Positions 1 to 8,253 of a DNA stretch of 64,000 nucleotides are shown here, piece after piece. Every line of letters begins with the position of its first letter. The first letter of the stretch is position 1. The stretch is from Paracoccaceae bacterium (GTDB lineage: Bacteria; Pseudomonadota; Alphaproteobacteria; Rhodobacterales; Rhodobacteraceae): NCBI GenBank assembly GCA_014872875.1, contig WKFI01000003.1, positions 1 through 64,000 of the forward strand. The letters run 5' to 3'. The notes under the pieces are model-generated. The model was not told the origin of the DNA, searched no databases, and saw nothing but the letters and a program-made list of their open reading frames with translations. The position numbers and the translations under genes are program-made.

Positions 1-52
1 CGCCTCACACCTAACACCCGCAACCCCTAAATCACAAAAAATACCAACTTTT

Positions 53-81
53 TTGACAAATCAATGAAACATAAATGATTT
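53..81 (+). promoter_or_regulatory. Candidate sigma-70 promoter for the structured RNA
   Basis: A perfect -35 hexamer TTGACA (53-58) is followed after 17 nt by TGATTT (76-81), a weak -10. The predicted start, about 7-10 nt further on, falls at 88-92. That is where the self-pairing segment at 92-283 begins, which is the main reason to believe the promoter. The -10 is poor, so this is inference. Confidence 0.4.
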
Positions 82-90
82 CAAATGGTT

Positions 91-284
91 AAGGGGGGTC
101 TCAGATTGAATTCAGCACTCAGACAAGCGAAACTCCGGTCTTCTCAACAGAGCTCTCCGGTAGAGGCCTCCTACATCTTGTGGGAGCATAGGGTTACAGC
201 ACAAAACTCGCTTCAAGACTCGGGAATCGCGTGATGATTCCGCCCGAGTCAGACCTCCCAACACCGGAGACCTTGAGGCCCCTC
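91..284 (+). ncRNA. Structured small RNA candidate (6S-like)
   Basis: This gene-free stretch folds back on itself over about 190 nt. Its ends pair: AGGGG (92-96) with CCCCT (279-283), and CTCA (100-103) with TGAG (274-277). A second long-range helix joins CTCCGGT (133-139) to ACCGGAG (263-269). Inside are a local hairpin CTCCTACA/TGTGGGAG (about 168-186) and an 8-bp perfect helix GACTCGGG/CCCGAGTC closing another hairpin (about 217-250). A TTGACA promoter element lies directly upstream. Length, end-to-end pairing and promoter position fit 6S RNA (ssrS), but other stable RNAs are possible and the strand is inferred from the promoter. No protein-coding ORF fits here. Confidence 0.45.
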
Positions 285-295
285 ACAAACAAAAT

Positions 296-320
296 AGCCC
301 TGTCACATCATGACAGGGCA
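296..320 (-). terminator. Hairpin at the end of msrQ
   Basis: GCCCTGTCA and TGACAGGGC form a 9-bp perfect stem whose loop contains the msrQ stop codon. Read on the minus strand it is followed by TATTTTGTTTG, a fair U-rich tail, so it probably terminates the msrPQ transcript. It may also stop a plus-strand RNA coming from 91-284. Confidence 0.5.
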
Positions 321-907
321 TTGAGTCTCGCTTTGGGCAGTCGTGTCAAAAGGAGCAACACCACGATTCCCAGATAAGTGAGCGGCTCCAACTGAAATCC
401 TTTGACCAGCATTATGAAGTGAAGACAGCCGAGGATCGCGGCCAGGTAAGTCAGACGATGCAATACCTTCCATCGTCGCCCCATTGAGCGGATGGACCAG
501 TTGTTGGACGTAACCGCGAGAGGCACCATTAGTATGAAGGCAAGCATACCGATGGTTATATATGGACGTTTGAGGATGTCCGCCCAGATCTGACCCAGAA
601 GCTGCACGTCCAGAAGCAACCAGACCAGAAGGTGACAGGACACAAAGAAGAAGGTCAACAAACCCAGCGTGCGTCGAAACTTGAGCAGGTTGATCCCCAC
701 AAAGCGGCGCAACGGAGTGATGGCCAGAGTCGCCAGAAGATATTGCAAGGCTATTTCGCCATAAGCATGTTCAAGAGCCTTGATCGGCTCAACGCCCAAT
801 CCTCCTGTCAGCCCTTGATAAAACAGCCAAGGCGCAGGCAGAGCCCCCAGCAGATAGATGCACCAGGTTGGTATTCTGCGGAGGAGTGCGTTGATCCGGT
901 TCATCAT
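308..907 (-). CDS. msrQ: MsrQ, heme-binding membrane subunit of MsrPQ
   Basis: This 199-residue protein has about six hydrophobic segments and the ferric-reductase-like transmembrane layout of MsrQ (formerly YedZ). MsrQ is a b-type cytochrome of the inner membrane that passes electrons from the quinone pool or a flavoreductase to periplasmic MsrP, for repair of oxidised methionines. Conserved histidines are visible in 'CHLLVWLLLD' and 'VLHRLTYLA', the expected heme ligands. Its start ATG overlaps the msrP stop codon by one base, so the two are translationally coupled. The length is normal for the family. Recognition rests on sequence features and on the pairing with msrP. Confidence 0.93.
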   Translation of the reverse strand: MMNRINALLRRIPTWCIYLLGALPAPWLFYQGLTGGLGVEPIKALEHAYGEIALQYLLATLAITPLRRFVGINLLKFRRTLGLLTFFFVSCHLLVWLLLDVQLLGQIWADILKRPYITIGMLAFILMVPLAVTSNNWSIRSMGRRWKVLHRLTYLAAILGCLHFIMLVKGFQLEPLTYLGIVVLLLLTRLPKARLNALS

Positions 908-1809
908 CAGAAGAACTTTGCCAGGTCCATGCCTTCATACAGAGAGGCCACTTCGGCTTCATAACCATTGAACATCAGTGTCGGTTCGCGGCTGGCAAAC
1001 AGCCCGCCCCCGATACGGCGCTCAGAAGCCTGCGACCAGCGGGGGTGGTCCACGTTCGGGTTCACATTACTGTAGAACCCGTATTCCCGCGCATTTGCCA
1101 TGTTCCAACTGGTCGGCGGTTCCTGGTCGGTCAGCGTGATCCGCACAATCGACTTGATTGATTTGAACCCGTATTTCCAAGGCACCACCAAACGCAATGG
1201 GGCACCGTTTTGGTTCGGCATGGGTTTTCCAAAAATGCCGGTCGCCATGATTGTCAGCGGATGCATGGCCTCATCCAGACGCAGACCTTCACGATACGGC
1301 CAATCAATCACGCGATAGGCGGTGCCGGGCATTTCGGACGGCCGCAACAGGGTTTCGAAGGCCACGTATTTTGCACCTTCCTGCACACCGGCCATGTTCA
1401 GCAGGTCCGCCAGCTCAAAACCGTTCCAAGGGATGACCATCGACCATGCTTCGACACAACGGAACCGATAGATCCGCTCCTCGAGCGTCATGTTCGACAA
1501 GATCTGCTGGAAGTCATACTCGCCGGGCTTATCGACCATCCCGTCAATCGTGACGCTCCACGGCTCGGTCGTCATCAGATGTGCGTTTGCGGCCGGATCG
1601 CCTTTGCCGGTGCCGAATTCATAGAAATTGCAGTAATTGGTGACTTCGTCCCAGGTGTTGGGCTCCAGTTCTGTGCTGGCCACCCCAGGGCTGGCCATGG
1701 ACGCCAAACCCAGCCCGGCCATCCCGGCCATGATCTGACGCCGGTTCAAAAAGGCGGCTTCCGGAGTTGCGTCAGCCAGGGTCAGATCATTCTTCCAGCG
1801 ATATGCCAT
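907..1809 (-). CDS. msrP: MsrP, periplasmic methionine sulfoxide reductase catalytic subunit
   Basis: This 300-residue molybdopterin enzyme of the sulfite-oxidase fold (formerly YedY) reduces protein methionine sulfoxides in the periplasm. The N-terminus carries a twin-arginine motif, NRRQIMAG, before a hydrophobic stretch ending near 'GVAS', so it should be Tat-exported with its cofactor. The '[15 protein letters not shown]' segment holds the Cys that binds molybdenum in this family, and '[16 protein letters not shown]' is a family signature. A ribosome-binding site AGGAG precedes the ATG on the minus strand. It forms a two-gene operon with msrQ downstream. Confidence 0.95.
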   Translation of the reverse strand: MAYRWKNDLTLADATPEAAFLNRRQIMAGMAGLGLASMASPGVASTELEPNTWDEVTNYCNFYEFGTGKGDPAANAHLMTTEPWSVTIDGMVDKPGEYDFQQILSNMTLEERIYRFRCVEAWSMVIPWNGFELADLLNMAGVQEGAKYVAFETLLRPSEMPGTAYRVIDWPYREGLRLDEAMHPLTIMATGIFGKPMPNQNGAPLRLVVPWKYGFKSIKSIVRITLTDQEPPTSWNMANAREYGFYSNVNPNVDHPRWSQASERRIGGGLFASREPTLMFNGYEAEVASLYEGMDLAKFF

Positions 1810-1878
1810 GCGGGTCTCCTCTTCACGGTACTGATCAGGAGATAGTGAATCTCATGTGATCAAACAAAACATATCGGC

Positions 1879-3372
1879 TCACGTTTCAGAGACGGTTCTG
1901 TAACTTGGCAGGATCTCATTCATCGGGATCGAACGCCCATTGTCCTGCATGATGCGCACGTGTCGCCGACGCATCTGGCGCGGCTCAGGAACACCGACGG
2001 AATGCGCGATGGTTTCCACCTCGTGAATGATGGCCTTGGCATAGCGGCTGACCCGCTTGTGCTTGCGTTCGACAACCAGCCCCTTTTGAAATCGGGGATC
2101 ATGCGTGGTGATACCGGTTGGACAGGTATTCTTGTTGCATTTGAGCGCTTGAATGCAGCCCAGTGAAAACATGAAGCCGCGCGCAGATGCAACAAAATCC
2201 GCGCCCACGGCCAGCGCCCAGGCCACATCGGACGGATTCACCAACTTTCCCGAGGTAATCAACCGTATTCGATCCTTTAGCCCCAGTTCATCCCGCAGGT
2301 TGGCTACCACGGGCAGGGCTTCACGCACCGACATGCCGACCAGATCAATCAACGGCATCGGGGCAGCACCTGTTCCGCCTTCGCCGCCATCTATCGTGAT
2401 GAAGTCCGGCGCACAGTCTTCGGACCGCCCGGCAATAGTTTCGAAAAGGCTGCGCATGACCTCCTCGGACCCGACCACGGTCTTGATGCCAACCGGTTTG
2501 CCGGTGACCTGACGAACATGGACGATCATGTCCAGAAGGTCATCAAAGCTCCTCACCTCAGGATGGCGGTTCGGCGACTGACTGTCGTGGCCCTTTTCGA
2601 TGCCGCGGATGCGGGCGATTTCATCGGTAATCTTTTCGGCCGGAAGAATCCCGCCTTTACCCGGTTTGGCCCCTTGCGAAAGTTTGATCTCGAACATTCG
2701 GACGGTTTCATGCGCAGCGACTTCACGCAGCTTGTCGTCACTCAAACCACCTTCACCGTTGCGCACACCATATTTTGCTGTGCCGATCTGATAGACAATG
2801 TCGCATCCCCCTTCGAGGTGGAACGGGCTGAGCCCGCCTTCACCCGTATTCAGCCAGACCCCAGCCTCCTTGGCCCCCCGGCTGAGCGACTGCACAGCGG
2901 GTTTCGATATAGCCCCATAGCTCATCCCGGAAATATTGAAGAAGCTGGGAGCTTGAAAAGGCACCCGCGCGGTCGGACCAATCAACAGCGGCTCGGTTTT
3001 GGCATACTGATCATTCAGTGGTGGGAAGGGAGCATTCACAAAGATCGGAGTACCCGGCACATTCAGGTTACGGGTCGATCCGAATGCCACGGTATTGCTT
3101 TCTCCTTCGGACGCGCGCGCCACCCATTCGCGTTGGGCACGGTTGAATGGCAGTTCCTCCCGATCCATGGCAAAGAAATACTGCCTGAAGAACTCTCCCA
3201 ATTGACTGAACAGGTGGCGGAACCGCCCGATGACCGGGTAATTCCGGCGAATTGCATCGCCGGTTTGCAGCCGATCGATACAGAAAAGGACGATAATAGC
3301 GAGCGTAAGCGCTCCAAGTATGAAAACAAAAGCGACCGCAAGAAACTCGACAGCGTTCATCGCAAAACCCAT
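1879..3372 (-). CDS. FMN-binding glutamate synthase family protein
   Basis: A 497-residue protein with an N-terminal hydrophobic anchor (about residues 5-30) and a large domain like the FMN-binding (alpha/beta barrel) part of glutamate synthase. Visible signatures are 'GEGGLSPFHLEGGCDIV', 'KPGKGGILPAEKIT', 'DGGEGGTGAAP' and 'KCNKNTCPTGITTHDPRF', the last resembling the iron-sulfur cysteine cluster of GltB. It lacks the glutaminase domain, so it is not a classical GltB. Substrate and role are unknown. The reading frame extends further upstream, but I place the start at 3372 because GGAG sits 7 nt ahead and the hydrophobic anchor follows directly. It is divergent from the DUF302 gene. Confidence 0.85.
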   Translation of the reverse strand: MGFAMNAVEFLAVAFVFILGALTLAIIVLFCIDRLQTGDAIRRNYPVIGRFRHLFSQLGEFFRQYFFAMDREELPFNRAQREWVARASEGESNTVAFGSTRNLNVPGTPIFVNAPFPPLNDQYAKTEPLLIGPTARVPFQAPSFFNISGMSYGAISKPAVQSLSRGAKEAGVWLNTGEGGLSPFHLEGGCDIVYQIGTAKYGVRNGEGGLSDDKLREVAAHETVRMFEIKLSQGAKPGKGGILPAEKITDEIARIRGIEKGHDSQSPNRHPEVRSFDDLLDMIVHVRQVTGKPVGIKTVVGSEEVMRSLFETIAGRSEDCAPDFITIDGGEGGTGAAPMPLIDLVGMSVREALPVVANLRDELGLKDRIRLITSGKLVNPSDVAWALAVGADFVASARGFMFSLGCIQALKCNKNTCPTGITTHDPRFQKGLVVERKHKRVSRYAKAIIHEVETIAHSVGVPEPRQMRRRHVRIMQDNGRSIPMNEILPSYRTVSET

Positions 3373-3485
3373 GCAAATACTCCGATGTGTTGACATGACG
3401 CAAGGTGGCGCGCTTCCTTGATGTCTAGAGTGGGCGGGAATGGCCTTGCGAGCAAGGTACTTGCGTTCACAAAGGGAGAAGAGAT

Positions 3486-3923
3486 TTGAAACACTGCATT
3501 GTGGCAATCGCGCTGGCAGGGCTGGCCCAGACGGCAGCGGCACAGAACATGGTCACCTATACCAGTACCGATAGCTTTGATGACGTGGCTTTTGGTATCG
3601 AGAGCGCCATTGTCGATGCCGGCCTGGTCGTCGATAGCGTCAGCCATGTCGGCGAAATGCTGGAGCGGACCCGAGGCGACGTCGGCTCGGACGTGGTTCT
3701 TTACAGTCAGGCAGATGTGTTTTCCTTCTGTTCGGCAAAAATTTCGCGCGAGGTGATGGAGGCAGACCCGATGAACATCGTTTTCTGCCCCTATGATATC
3801 TTTGTTGCCGAACTGGCGGACAAGCCAGGTGAGGTGATCATCGGTTACCGAGAATTCCCGGAAGGCCCGATGCAGAAAGTGCAAACGATGCTGGATGAAA
3901 TCGTTCAAAGCGCACTGGAGTAA
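3486..3923 (+). CDS. Secreted DUF302 domain protein
   Basis: A 145-residue protein starting with TTG, preceded by a purine-rich GGGAGAAGAGA ribosome-binding site. Residues 1-20 form a typical Sec signal peptide ending in 'AQTAAAQ'. The rest matches the DUF302 fold, seen in 'VVLYSQADVFSFCSAKIS', 'NIVFCPYDIFVAEL' and 'GEVIIGYREFP'. DUF302 proteins are small alpha/beta domains of unknown biochemical role, often periplasmic and near redox or sulfur genes. Two cysteines remain in the mature part. It diverges from the glutamate-synthase-like gene with about 110 bp between starts, which must hold both promoters. Confidence 0.8.
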   Translation: MKHCIVAIALAGLAQTAAAQNMVTYTSTDSFDDVAFGIESAIVDAGLVVDSVSHVGEMLERTRGDVGSDVVLYSQADVFSFCSAKISREVMEADPMNIVFCPYDIFVAELADKPGEVIIGYREFPEGPMQKVQTMLDEIVQSALE

Positions 3924-4358
3924 GCAGACCGGCAATCTGCAACGCCTTGGAAAAACAAGGCGCCCAGGTTTTGCCCCGGGCGTCGCCTGTCTTGGCAAAC
4001 GAAGCCAAGGCAGCACAAAGATCACCTGGAGCGCCCGTTTCGAGTTGTTGATCGATCCGACCGACTATTTTCCGGAGAGGCCGTTCGACCATGCAAAAAA
4101 GCGGGTCGACCGGCTCCACAAGGCACCGTCTTACAATTGAGGCCAACTCAAGGAAGAAACCCGCAAATGTGGATAAAATCTGTCCTTGAGAAGTGATTTC
4201 AATAAATTACCCACAAAAGCAGCACGGGGTTTTCCTTATTTCGCCGCAAATTTTAATAGTTTGTCGACTGATCGAGCGAATAGCATGTGAAGATTGCAGT
4301 ACCGTTAATCCAAAGAGGATTTTGATAACGGTACCAAAGTTTAAAGAGGAGCCAATTC
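3924..4358 (+). other. Gene-free interval before the fasciclin/RTX gene
   Basis: This 435-bp gap has a short imperfect GC hairpin just after the DUF302 gene (about 3961-3982). It then becomes clearly more AT-rich from about 4190 up to the next start. A 60-codon reading frame at 4193-4375 overlaps the next gene, has no recognisable motif and no clear ribosome-binding site; I do not call it. The AT-rich part is probably the promoter and leader of the fasciclin/RTX gene and contains the 9-bp inverted repeat annotated separately. Confidence 0.5.
4299..4334. repeat. 9-bp perfect inverted repeat in the fasciclin/RTX leader
   Basis: GTACCGTTA (4299-4307) and TAACGGTAC (4326-4334) are exact reverse complements separated by 18 nt, ending 24 bp before the start codon at 4359. 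The octamer AAAGAGGA occurs inside the loop (4312-4319) and again as the ribosome-binding region of the gene (4341-4348). It could be a dimeric regulator site or an mRNA hairpin that offers a decoy ribosome-binding site. Confidence 0.5.
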
Positions 4359-5591
4359 ATGCCAAGCGTATATGATGAACTCGCCAGCAACGAAAATCTG
4401 AGCCTGTATTTCGACTTTGTGGATCGCACCAACGACCTTTACAATCAAGCTATCCTGGACGGGCTGATCTCTAACAACCTCGACGCGGTAAACTCCTTCC
4501 TTCAAAATTCAAGCCGGAGTTTTCTGGCCCCTACAAACGCGGCGATGTTCGCCTTGGCATCCGAACTGGGGTACACGGGGCACTCTCCAAAAGATGCGGT
4601 CGACGCAATCGTAAACTACTTGCTCACGCAATCGACATCGGTTCCGGTGTTTGGACTGACGACCTTCATCGTGGGTCATGCAGGATTCCCGGCCGTGGAC
4701 CTGGTAGACTGGAACAGTGTCTTCTTCCCGAACTATACCGCCAATGGAACCACGATTAGCGACCTTGATCCGGATTCCATCGATGCCGAGGTTCTAATCG
4801 CTGACGTTCCCGTTACCAATGGCACACTTCAGGTCATCGATTCAGTCACGTTCTTGCGCGACTACGCGTTCAACGACTTGCCGGTAACGGTCAATGCTAC
4901 CAGTGGCAATGATAATCAGAACGGAACAACGGGCGTCGACATTGTCGATCTTCTGGCCGGAGACGACGTATATTCGGCAGGAGATGGTGACGACATTATC
5001 TTGGCCGGAGACGGCAATGACTCGGTTCGGGGCGGCAATGACAACGATCAGGTCCGGGGCGGTGCCGGAAACGACACACTCAGGGGCGACAGGGGCGACG
5101 ATACGCTGCTGGGCAACAGCGGCGACGACGTCCTTTCAGGCAACAAGGGAAATGACGAACTGCGCGGCGGCAGCGGGGACGATCTTGTCAAGGGCGGCGA
5201 AGGCGATGACCTTGTCAGCGGCGGCGATGGAAACGATATCGTTCATGGCAACAAGGGCAACGATATCCTGTTGGGTCTGGGCGGCGACGACGTTCTGATC
5301 GATGCCCAAGGCTCCTCGATTCTGATCGGTGGTACAGGTGACGATACGCTGAAAGGTGGTTCCGAGGCAGATACGTTCATCTTTCGGGAAGGCTCCGGCG
5401 CAGATTTCATCATCGATTTCGGAAACGGTGCCGATGTCATTGATCTTGTGGACTTCGGTCTGACCGGCCTCGGAGACCTGACGCTGACACAGCAGGGCAC
5501 CAATACGCTAGTCGCCCTGTCTTCAGGCGAATCGATCTTGCTGAACAAAACCTTGATCGCTGATCTTGGCGCTGCTGACTTCCTGTTCTGA
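4359..5591 (+). CDS. Fasciclin domain protein with RTX calcium-binding repeats
   Basis: This 410-residue protein has no Sec signal peptide. Residues about 10-170 form one fasciclin (FAS1) domain, seen in 'FLAPTNAAMFALASELG' and 'NGTLQVIDSVTFLRD'. Residues about 185-345 hold tandem glycine- and aspartate-rich nonapeptides of the GGxGxDxLx type, which bind calcium in RTX proteins. The C-terminal part 'DFIIDFGNGADVIDL' resembles the ends of substrates of type I secretion. It is therefore probably an extracellular, calcium-folded adhesion or matrix protein; no type I exporter is in this window. AAAGAGGAG lies before the ATG. A relative with two fasciclin domains is at 61066-62724. Confidence 0.88.
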   Translation: MPSVYDELASNENLSLYFDFVDRTNDLYNQAILDGLISNNLDAVNSFLQNSSRSFLAPTNAAMFALASELGYTGHSPKDAVDAIVNYLLTQSTSVPVFGLTTFIVGHAGFPAVDLVDWNSVFFPNYTANGTTISDLDPDSIDAEVLIADVPVTNGTLQVIDSVTFLRDYAFNDLPVTVNATSGNDNQNGTTGVDIVDLLAGDDVYSAGDGDDIILAGDGNDSVRGGNDNDQVRGGAGNDTLRGDRGDDTLLGNSGDDVLSGNKGNDELRGGSGDDLVKGGEGDDLVSGGDGNDIVHGNKGNDILLGLGGDDVLIDAQGSSILIGGTGDDTLKGGSEADTFIFREGSGADFIIDFGNGADVIDLVDFGLTGLGDLTLTQQGTNTLVALSSGESILLNKTLIADLGAADFLF

Positions 5592-5649
5592 CACGTTCTT
5601 TTTAATACGCATGGCGGCGCTGTGCATCAAGCAGCCAACCAACAAGACG

Positions 5650-5674
5650 CCAAGGCGCCACACCGGCGCCTTGG
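5650..5674. terminator. Bidirectional terminator hairpin
   Basis: CCAAGGCGCC and GGCGCCTTGG form a perfect 10-bp stem with a 5-nt loop between the convergent fasciclin/RTX and CBS genes. Neither side has a long U-run, so efficiency is uncertain. Confidence 0.6.
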
Positions 5675-5696
5675 GTTCGCTAAGCTTTGTTGATGT

Positions 5697-6218
5697 TCAG
5701 CCGACGATCATCTGTTTCAGTTTGAGCGCCTCGTATTCCAACTCGTTCAGTCGAAAATTCACAACGTCGCCCACGGTCACCATGCCGCACAGCTTACCGT
5801 CTTCCAACACTGGCATGTGACGGAATTTTCCGTCCGTCATCCGGCGCAGGACCGAAACCAGTGTATCGCCCGGCGCACAGGACACCACGTTCGACGTCAT
5901 GTTCTCGGCCACCGTCTGCGGCAAAGTCTGCCCCGGAGTTTCGGCCAGCTTCCGAACGATATCCCGTTCCGACAGGATCCCCTTGAGCATCCCGTCCTGA
6001 TCCGTCACCAGAAGTGCGCCGATACGTTTGTCACGCAGAGCCTGAACCGCATTGGCCAACGTGTCCTGCGGGCGGATGGTGAAAATATCCCCACCTTTTT
6101 GCGACAGCAACTTCTGCACGGTCGCCGTTTCCTGGGCAAGATTGGAATCTGTCGATTGACTGACATGAGTGTCGCGGGCTTTGTCGCCGCGGGTGGGGGC
6201 CTGATACGAGCTCGGCAT
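5697..6218 (-). CDS. CBS-domain pair protein
   Basis: A 173-residue protein made almost entirely of two CBS domains (about residues 38-95 and 105-165), the Bateman module that binds adenine nucleotides. Typical stretches are 'IGALLVTDQDGMLKGILSERDIVRKL' and 'FRHMPVLEDGKLCGMVTVGDVV'. The first 30 residues are polar and not conserved. Stand-alone CBS proteins of this kind are common in Rhodobacterales and are presumed energy sensors; partner and ligand cannot be read from the sequence. The gene is monocistronic and divergent from the small membrane protein at 6380. Confidence 0.88.
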   Translation of the reverse strand: MPSSYQAPTRGDKARDTHVSQSTDSNLAQETATVQKLLSQKGGDIFTIRPQDTLANAVQALRDKRIGALLVTDQDGMLKGILSERDIVRKLAETPGQTLPQTVAENMTSNVVSCAPGDTLVSVLRRMTDGKFRHMPVLEDGKLCGMVTVGDVVNFRLNELEYEALKLKQMIVG

Positions 6219-6379
6219 GGTGAAAACGTTCCTGTTGTCTATTGGGCCTATGCTGTGTCATTGAGCTTAGAGCGCGTTGCGACATATCGAAACCGAAAAA
6301 ACCGTCGCATTGAACGGCCAAAGCCGGGTTCACGGGTGTATTGGCGCCCATCCGACACAACGGGCACCTGGAAGAAAAA

Positions 6380-6586
6380 ATGTTTCGGGGAAAGAACTTG
6401 CTTGCAGACCAACTCCATCTGACACCGCTCAGCGGCACCATCCTGATCGTCGTGGCGGTGCTGGCCGGGACACGTTACCGCAGCGTATGGAAGTCTGAAG
6501 GGCCCAGATGGCAATTATGGCTCTTCGGCCTGATCGCCGCCGGATGCCTGCTGACTCTGGGTTTTCTGCCGCTCAAAACAGGGTGA
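6380..6586 (+). CDS. Small two-span membrane protein, unknown function
   Basis: I do not recognise this 68-residue protein. It has two hydrophobic helices (about residues 16-29 and 44-60) joined by a basic loop, 'RYRSVWKSEGPRW', so it is predicted to lie in the inner membrane with a short hairpin topology. The start is set at 6380 because GGAAGAAAAA precedes it. The longer reading frame from 6341 adds only polar residues overlapping the likely promoter region. The small size makes it less certain, but base composition and the clean hydrophobic pattern favour a real gene. Confidence 0.5.
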   Translation: MFRGKNLLADQLHLTPLSGTILIVVAVLAGTRYRSVWKSEGPRWQLWLFGLIAAGCLLTLGFLPLKTG

Positions 6587-6658
6587 TCCCCTGACCTCTT
6601 GAATCAAGGCGCCATGCTGTATCTTGTCGGAAACGGACGCGTCAGGGCGATGTTTTTT

Positions 6659-6688
6659 CCCGGCAGGCAGCGCCTTGGCGCTGCCGGG
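6659..6688 (+). terminator. GC-rich hairpin downstream of the small membrane gene
   Basis: GGCAGCGCC (6666-6674) and GGCGCTGCC (6677-6685) pair perfectly, and outer CCC/GGG bases extend the stem. It sits between convergent genes (6586 and 6760), a terminator position, but the plus strand downstream has only a short TTTT run. Confidence 0.4.
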
Positions 6689-6759
6689 CCCAACGGGTTT
6701 TGACGGATCTCAGATCCGTAGAAACCGGGCGGGAGTGTACGAGTTGAGAAGCTTCGGGT

Positions 6760-6999
6760 TCAACCCTGCTCGGCTTCCATCTGCTCCAGCATCTTGCGGG
6801 CACGCTTGCATTGCAGCTTGTCGCGCAGCGGGCTGTTGGGGTCGATATCCTTGCTGCAGACCACACATTTGTCAGCCCCGGAAATCGCGTTCAGTCCACC
6901 GCAGCTGCCCTTGATCTTCTTTCCCATCAGGATGACACCCAGAGACATGCCGAACATGACCAGAGCAAGCAGGGCAAAAGCAAAGATGAAGGTGGACAT
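6760..6999 (-). CDS. nqrM: NqrM, Na+-NQR maturation protein
   Basis: A 79-residue protein with one N-terminal membrane helix (about residues 3-25) and the cysteine pattern of NqrM (formerly DUF539): 'GSCGGLNAISGADKCVVC' followed by a further Cys at 'KLQCKRA'. NqrM is needed to build the membrane-embedded iron site of Na+-translocating NADH:quinone reductase between NqrD and NqrE. It lies 12 bp downstream of apbE on the same strand and next to the divergent nqrABCDEF operon, which supports the assignment strongly. All four expected cysteines are present. Confidence 0.92.
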   Translation of the reverse strand: MSTFIFAFALLALVMFGMSLGVILMGKKIKGSCGGLNAISGADKCVVCSKDIDPNSPLRDKLQCKRARKMLEQMEAEQG

Positions 7000-7011
7000 G
7001 GGCTGGCTCTT

Positions 7012-8040
7012 TCATTCTTTGGTCTGAAGACCGTCAAAGTGCGAACTGGTGGTGGTGGTAAACGTAACCTCTTCCGAAGTCGAGTCGCGGGTGATGAACA
7101 AAACCGCGAGCCCTTCCTCTTCGGCAATTTTCAGCCCGCGCTCCTGCCCAAGCACCAGCAAGGCCGTCGCCCAGCCATCTGCAAGCATCGCGTTTTCCGC
7201 CAGAACCGTAACCGAAGCGGTACCATGGGTGATCGGACGCCCTGTCTGCGCATCGATTATGTGCGAATATCGAACCCCGTCTTCTTCGAAGTAATTGCGA
7301 TAATCGCCCGAGGTGGCCAGCCCGACATTTGTGGTCTGGACAATCTCCTCTACCGTTTGCACCCGTGCGTCGGGCCGTTCGATTCCGATCCGCCAACTAT
7401 CGCCTTCGGGATTGGTCCCGGATGTGACCAGATCACCGCCGATTTCGACCATGTAATCGCTCAACCCCTGATCACGAAGCGTTTGGGCAACCGCATCCAC
7501 CCCGTATCCCTTGGCAATCGCCGCCAGATAGATCGAGGTCCCGGGAAGGCTTTTGGTCAGGGTGTTGTTTTCGACATCCAGGGCAAGGATCTTGGTCTGA
7601 CCGACAATTTCCTGCGCGTTTGCAATCGCCTCGTCCGCCGGGATCGGGCTATCTTTAGTGCGCGCGCCAAACCCCCACAGCTCGATCAACGGGCCCAGCG
7701 TCACGTCGAACTGCTTCTGGCTCTTCTCATGAATGTCGTTTGCTGCCTGCATGACATAGGCGAATTCGGCCGAGATCTTGACCGGGCTTGTTGTCTCAGC
7801 CGCATTGAAGCGGGAAACCTCCGAGTTCGGATCCCAGTTCGACATCTTGCCATTGACCTCAGCCAGTTTGGCTTCGACAGCGGCCTTTACTGTATCGGCG
7901 TCCAACTCACCTTCTTTGTCCAAGGCGACGATGTTGTAGGTCGTCCCCATGGTTTCCCCGCCGAACTTCAGCGTAACCGGGTCCGATTTACAGGCCGCCA
8001 ATAGCACAGCAAGACTCAAGAAGAAGACTCGTACCATCAT
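7012..8040 (-). CDS. apbE: ApbE, FAD:protein FMN transferase
   Basis: This lipoprotein attaches FMN through a phosphoester bond to threonine residues of NqrB and NqrC. I choose the ATG at 8040 (342 residues) because it gives a short lipoprotein signal with a lipobox LLAAC, the acylated cysteine being about residue 17. The longer frame to 8097 would bury the signal. Family signatures visible are 'MGTTYNI', 'KGYGVDAVAQ', 'YMVEIGGDLVTSG' and 'THGTASVTVLAENAMLADGWATALLVLG'. It is divergent from nqrA, about 210 bp apart, and is followed by nqrM, so assembly factors and enzyme are clustered. Confidence 0.93.
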   Translation of the reverse strand: MMVRVFFLSLAVLLAACKSDPVTLKFGGETMGTTYNIVALDKEGELDADTVKAAVEAKLAEVNGKMSNWDPNSEVSRFNAAETTSPVKISAEFAYVMQAANDIHEKSQKQFDVTLGPLIELWGFGARTKDSPIPADEAIANAQEIVGQTKILALDVENNTLTKSLPGTSIYLAAIAKGYGVDAVAQTLRDQGLSDYMVEIGGDLVTSGTNPEGDSWRIGIERPDARVQTVEEIVQTTNVGLATSGDYRNYFEEDGVRYSHIIDAQTGRPITHGTASVTVLAENAMLADGWATALLVLGQERGLKIAEEEGLAVLFITRDSTSEEVTFTTTTSSHFDGLQTKE

Positions 8041-8253
8041 TTTTACCCGCGTTTTTTGGATGCGCCTTCTCTTGGCGACAAAGGTTCCCAGAGTCAATCT
8101 CGGGTCACAAACGCGACACGGCTCAACAAATGCGACAATAAAGTCTACAAGAGGTGTGGGTTCTTCGTCGCAATCGGATTAAGAGGGGGCGCGAATCCTA
8201 AAATCAGCTTTGTCACACCGGCTGGGCACAGCCGAAGAGAAGAGAAGAAACGC

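Noticed and set aside
4193-4375. 60-codon frame before the fasciclin/RTX gene
   Set aside because: It overlaps the strong start of the real gene, lies in AT-rich leader DNA and has no domain or clear ribosome-binding site.
6811-8004. 397-codon plus-strand frame antisense to apbE
   Set aside because: It lies opposite apbE and nqrM, which have clear motifs; it has no ribosome-binding site or domain and is a high-G+C shadow frame.
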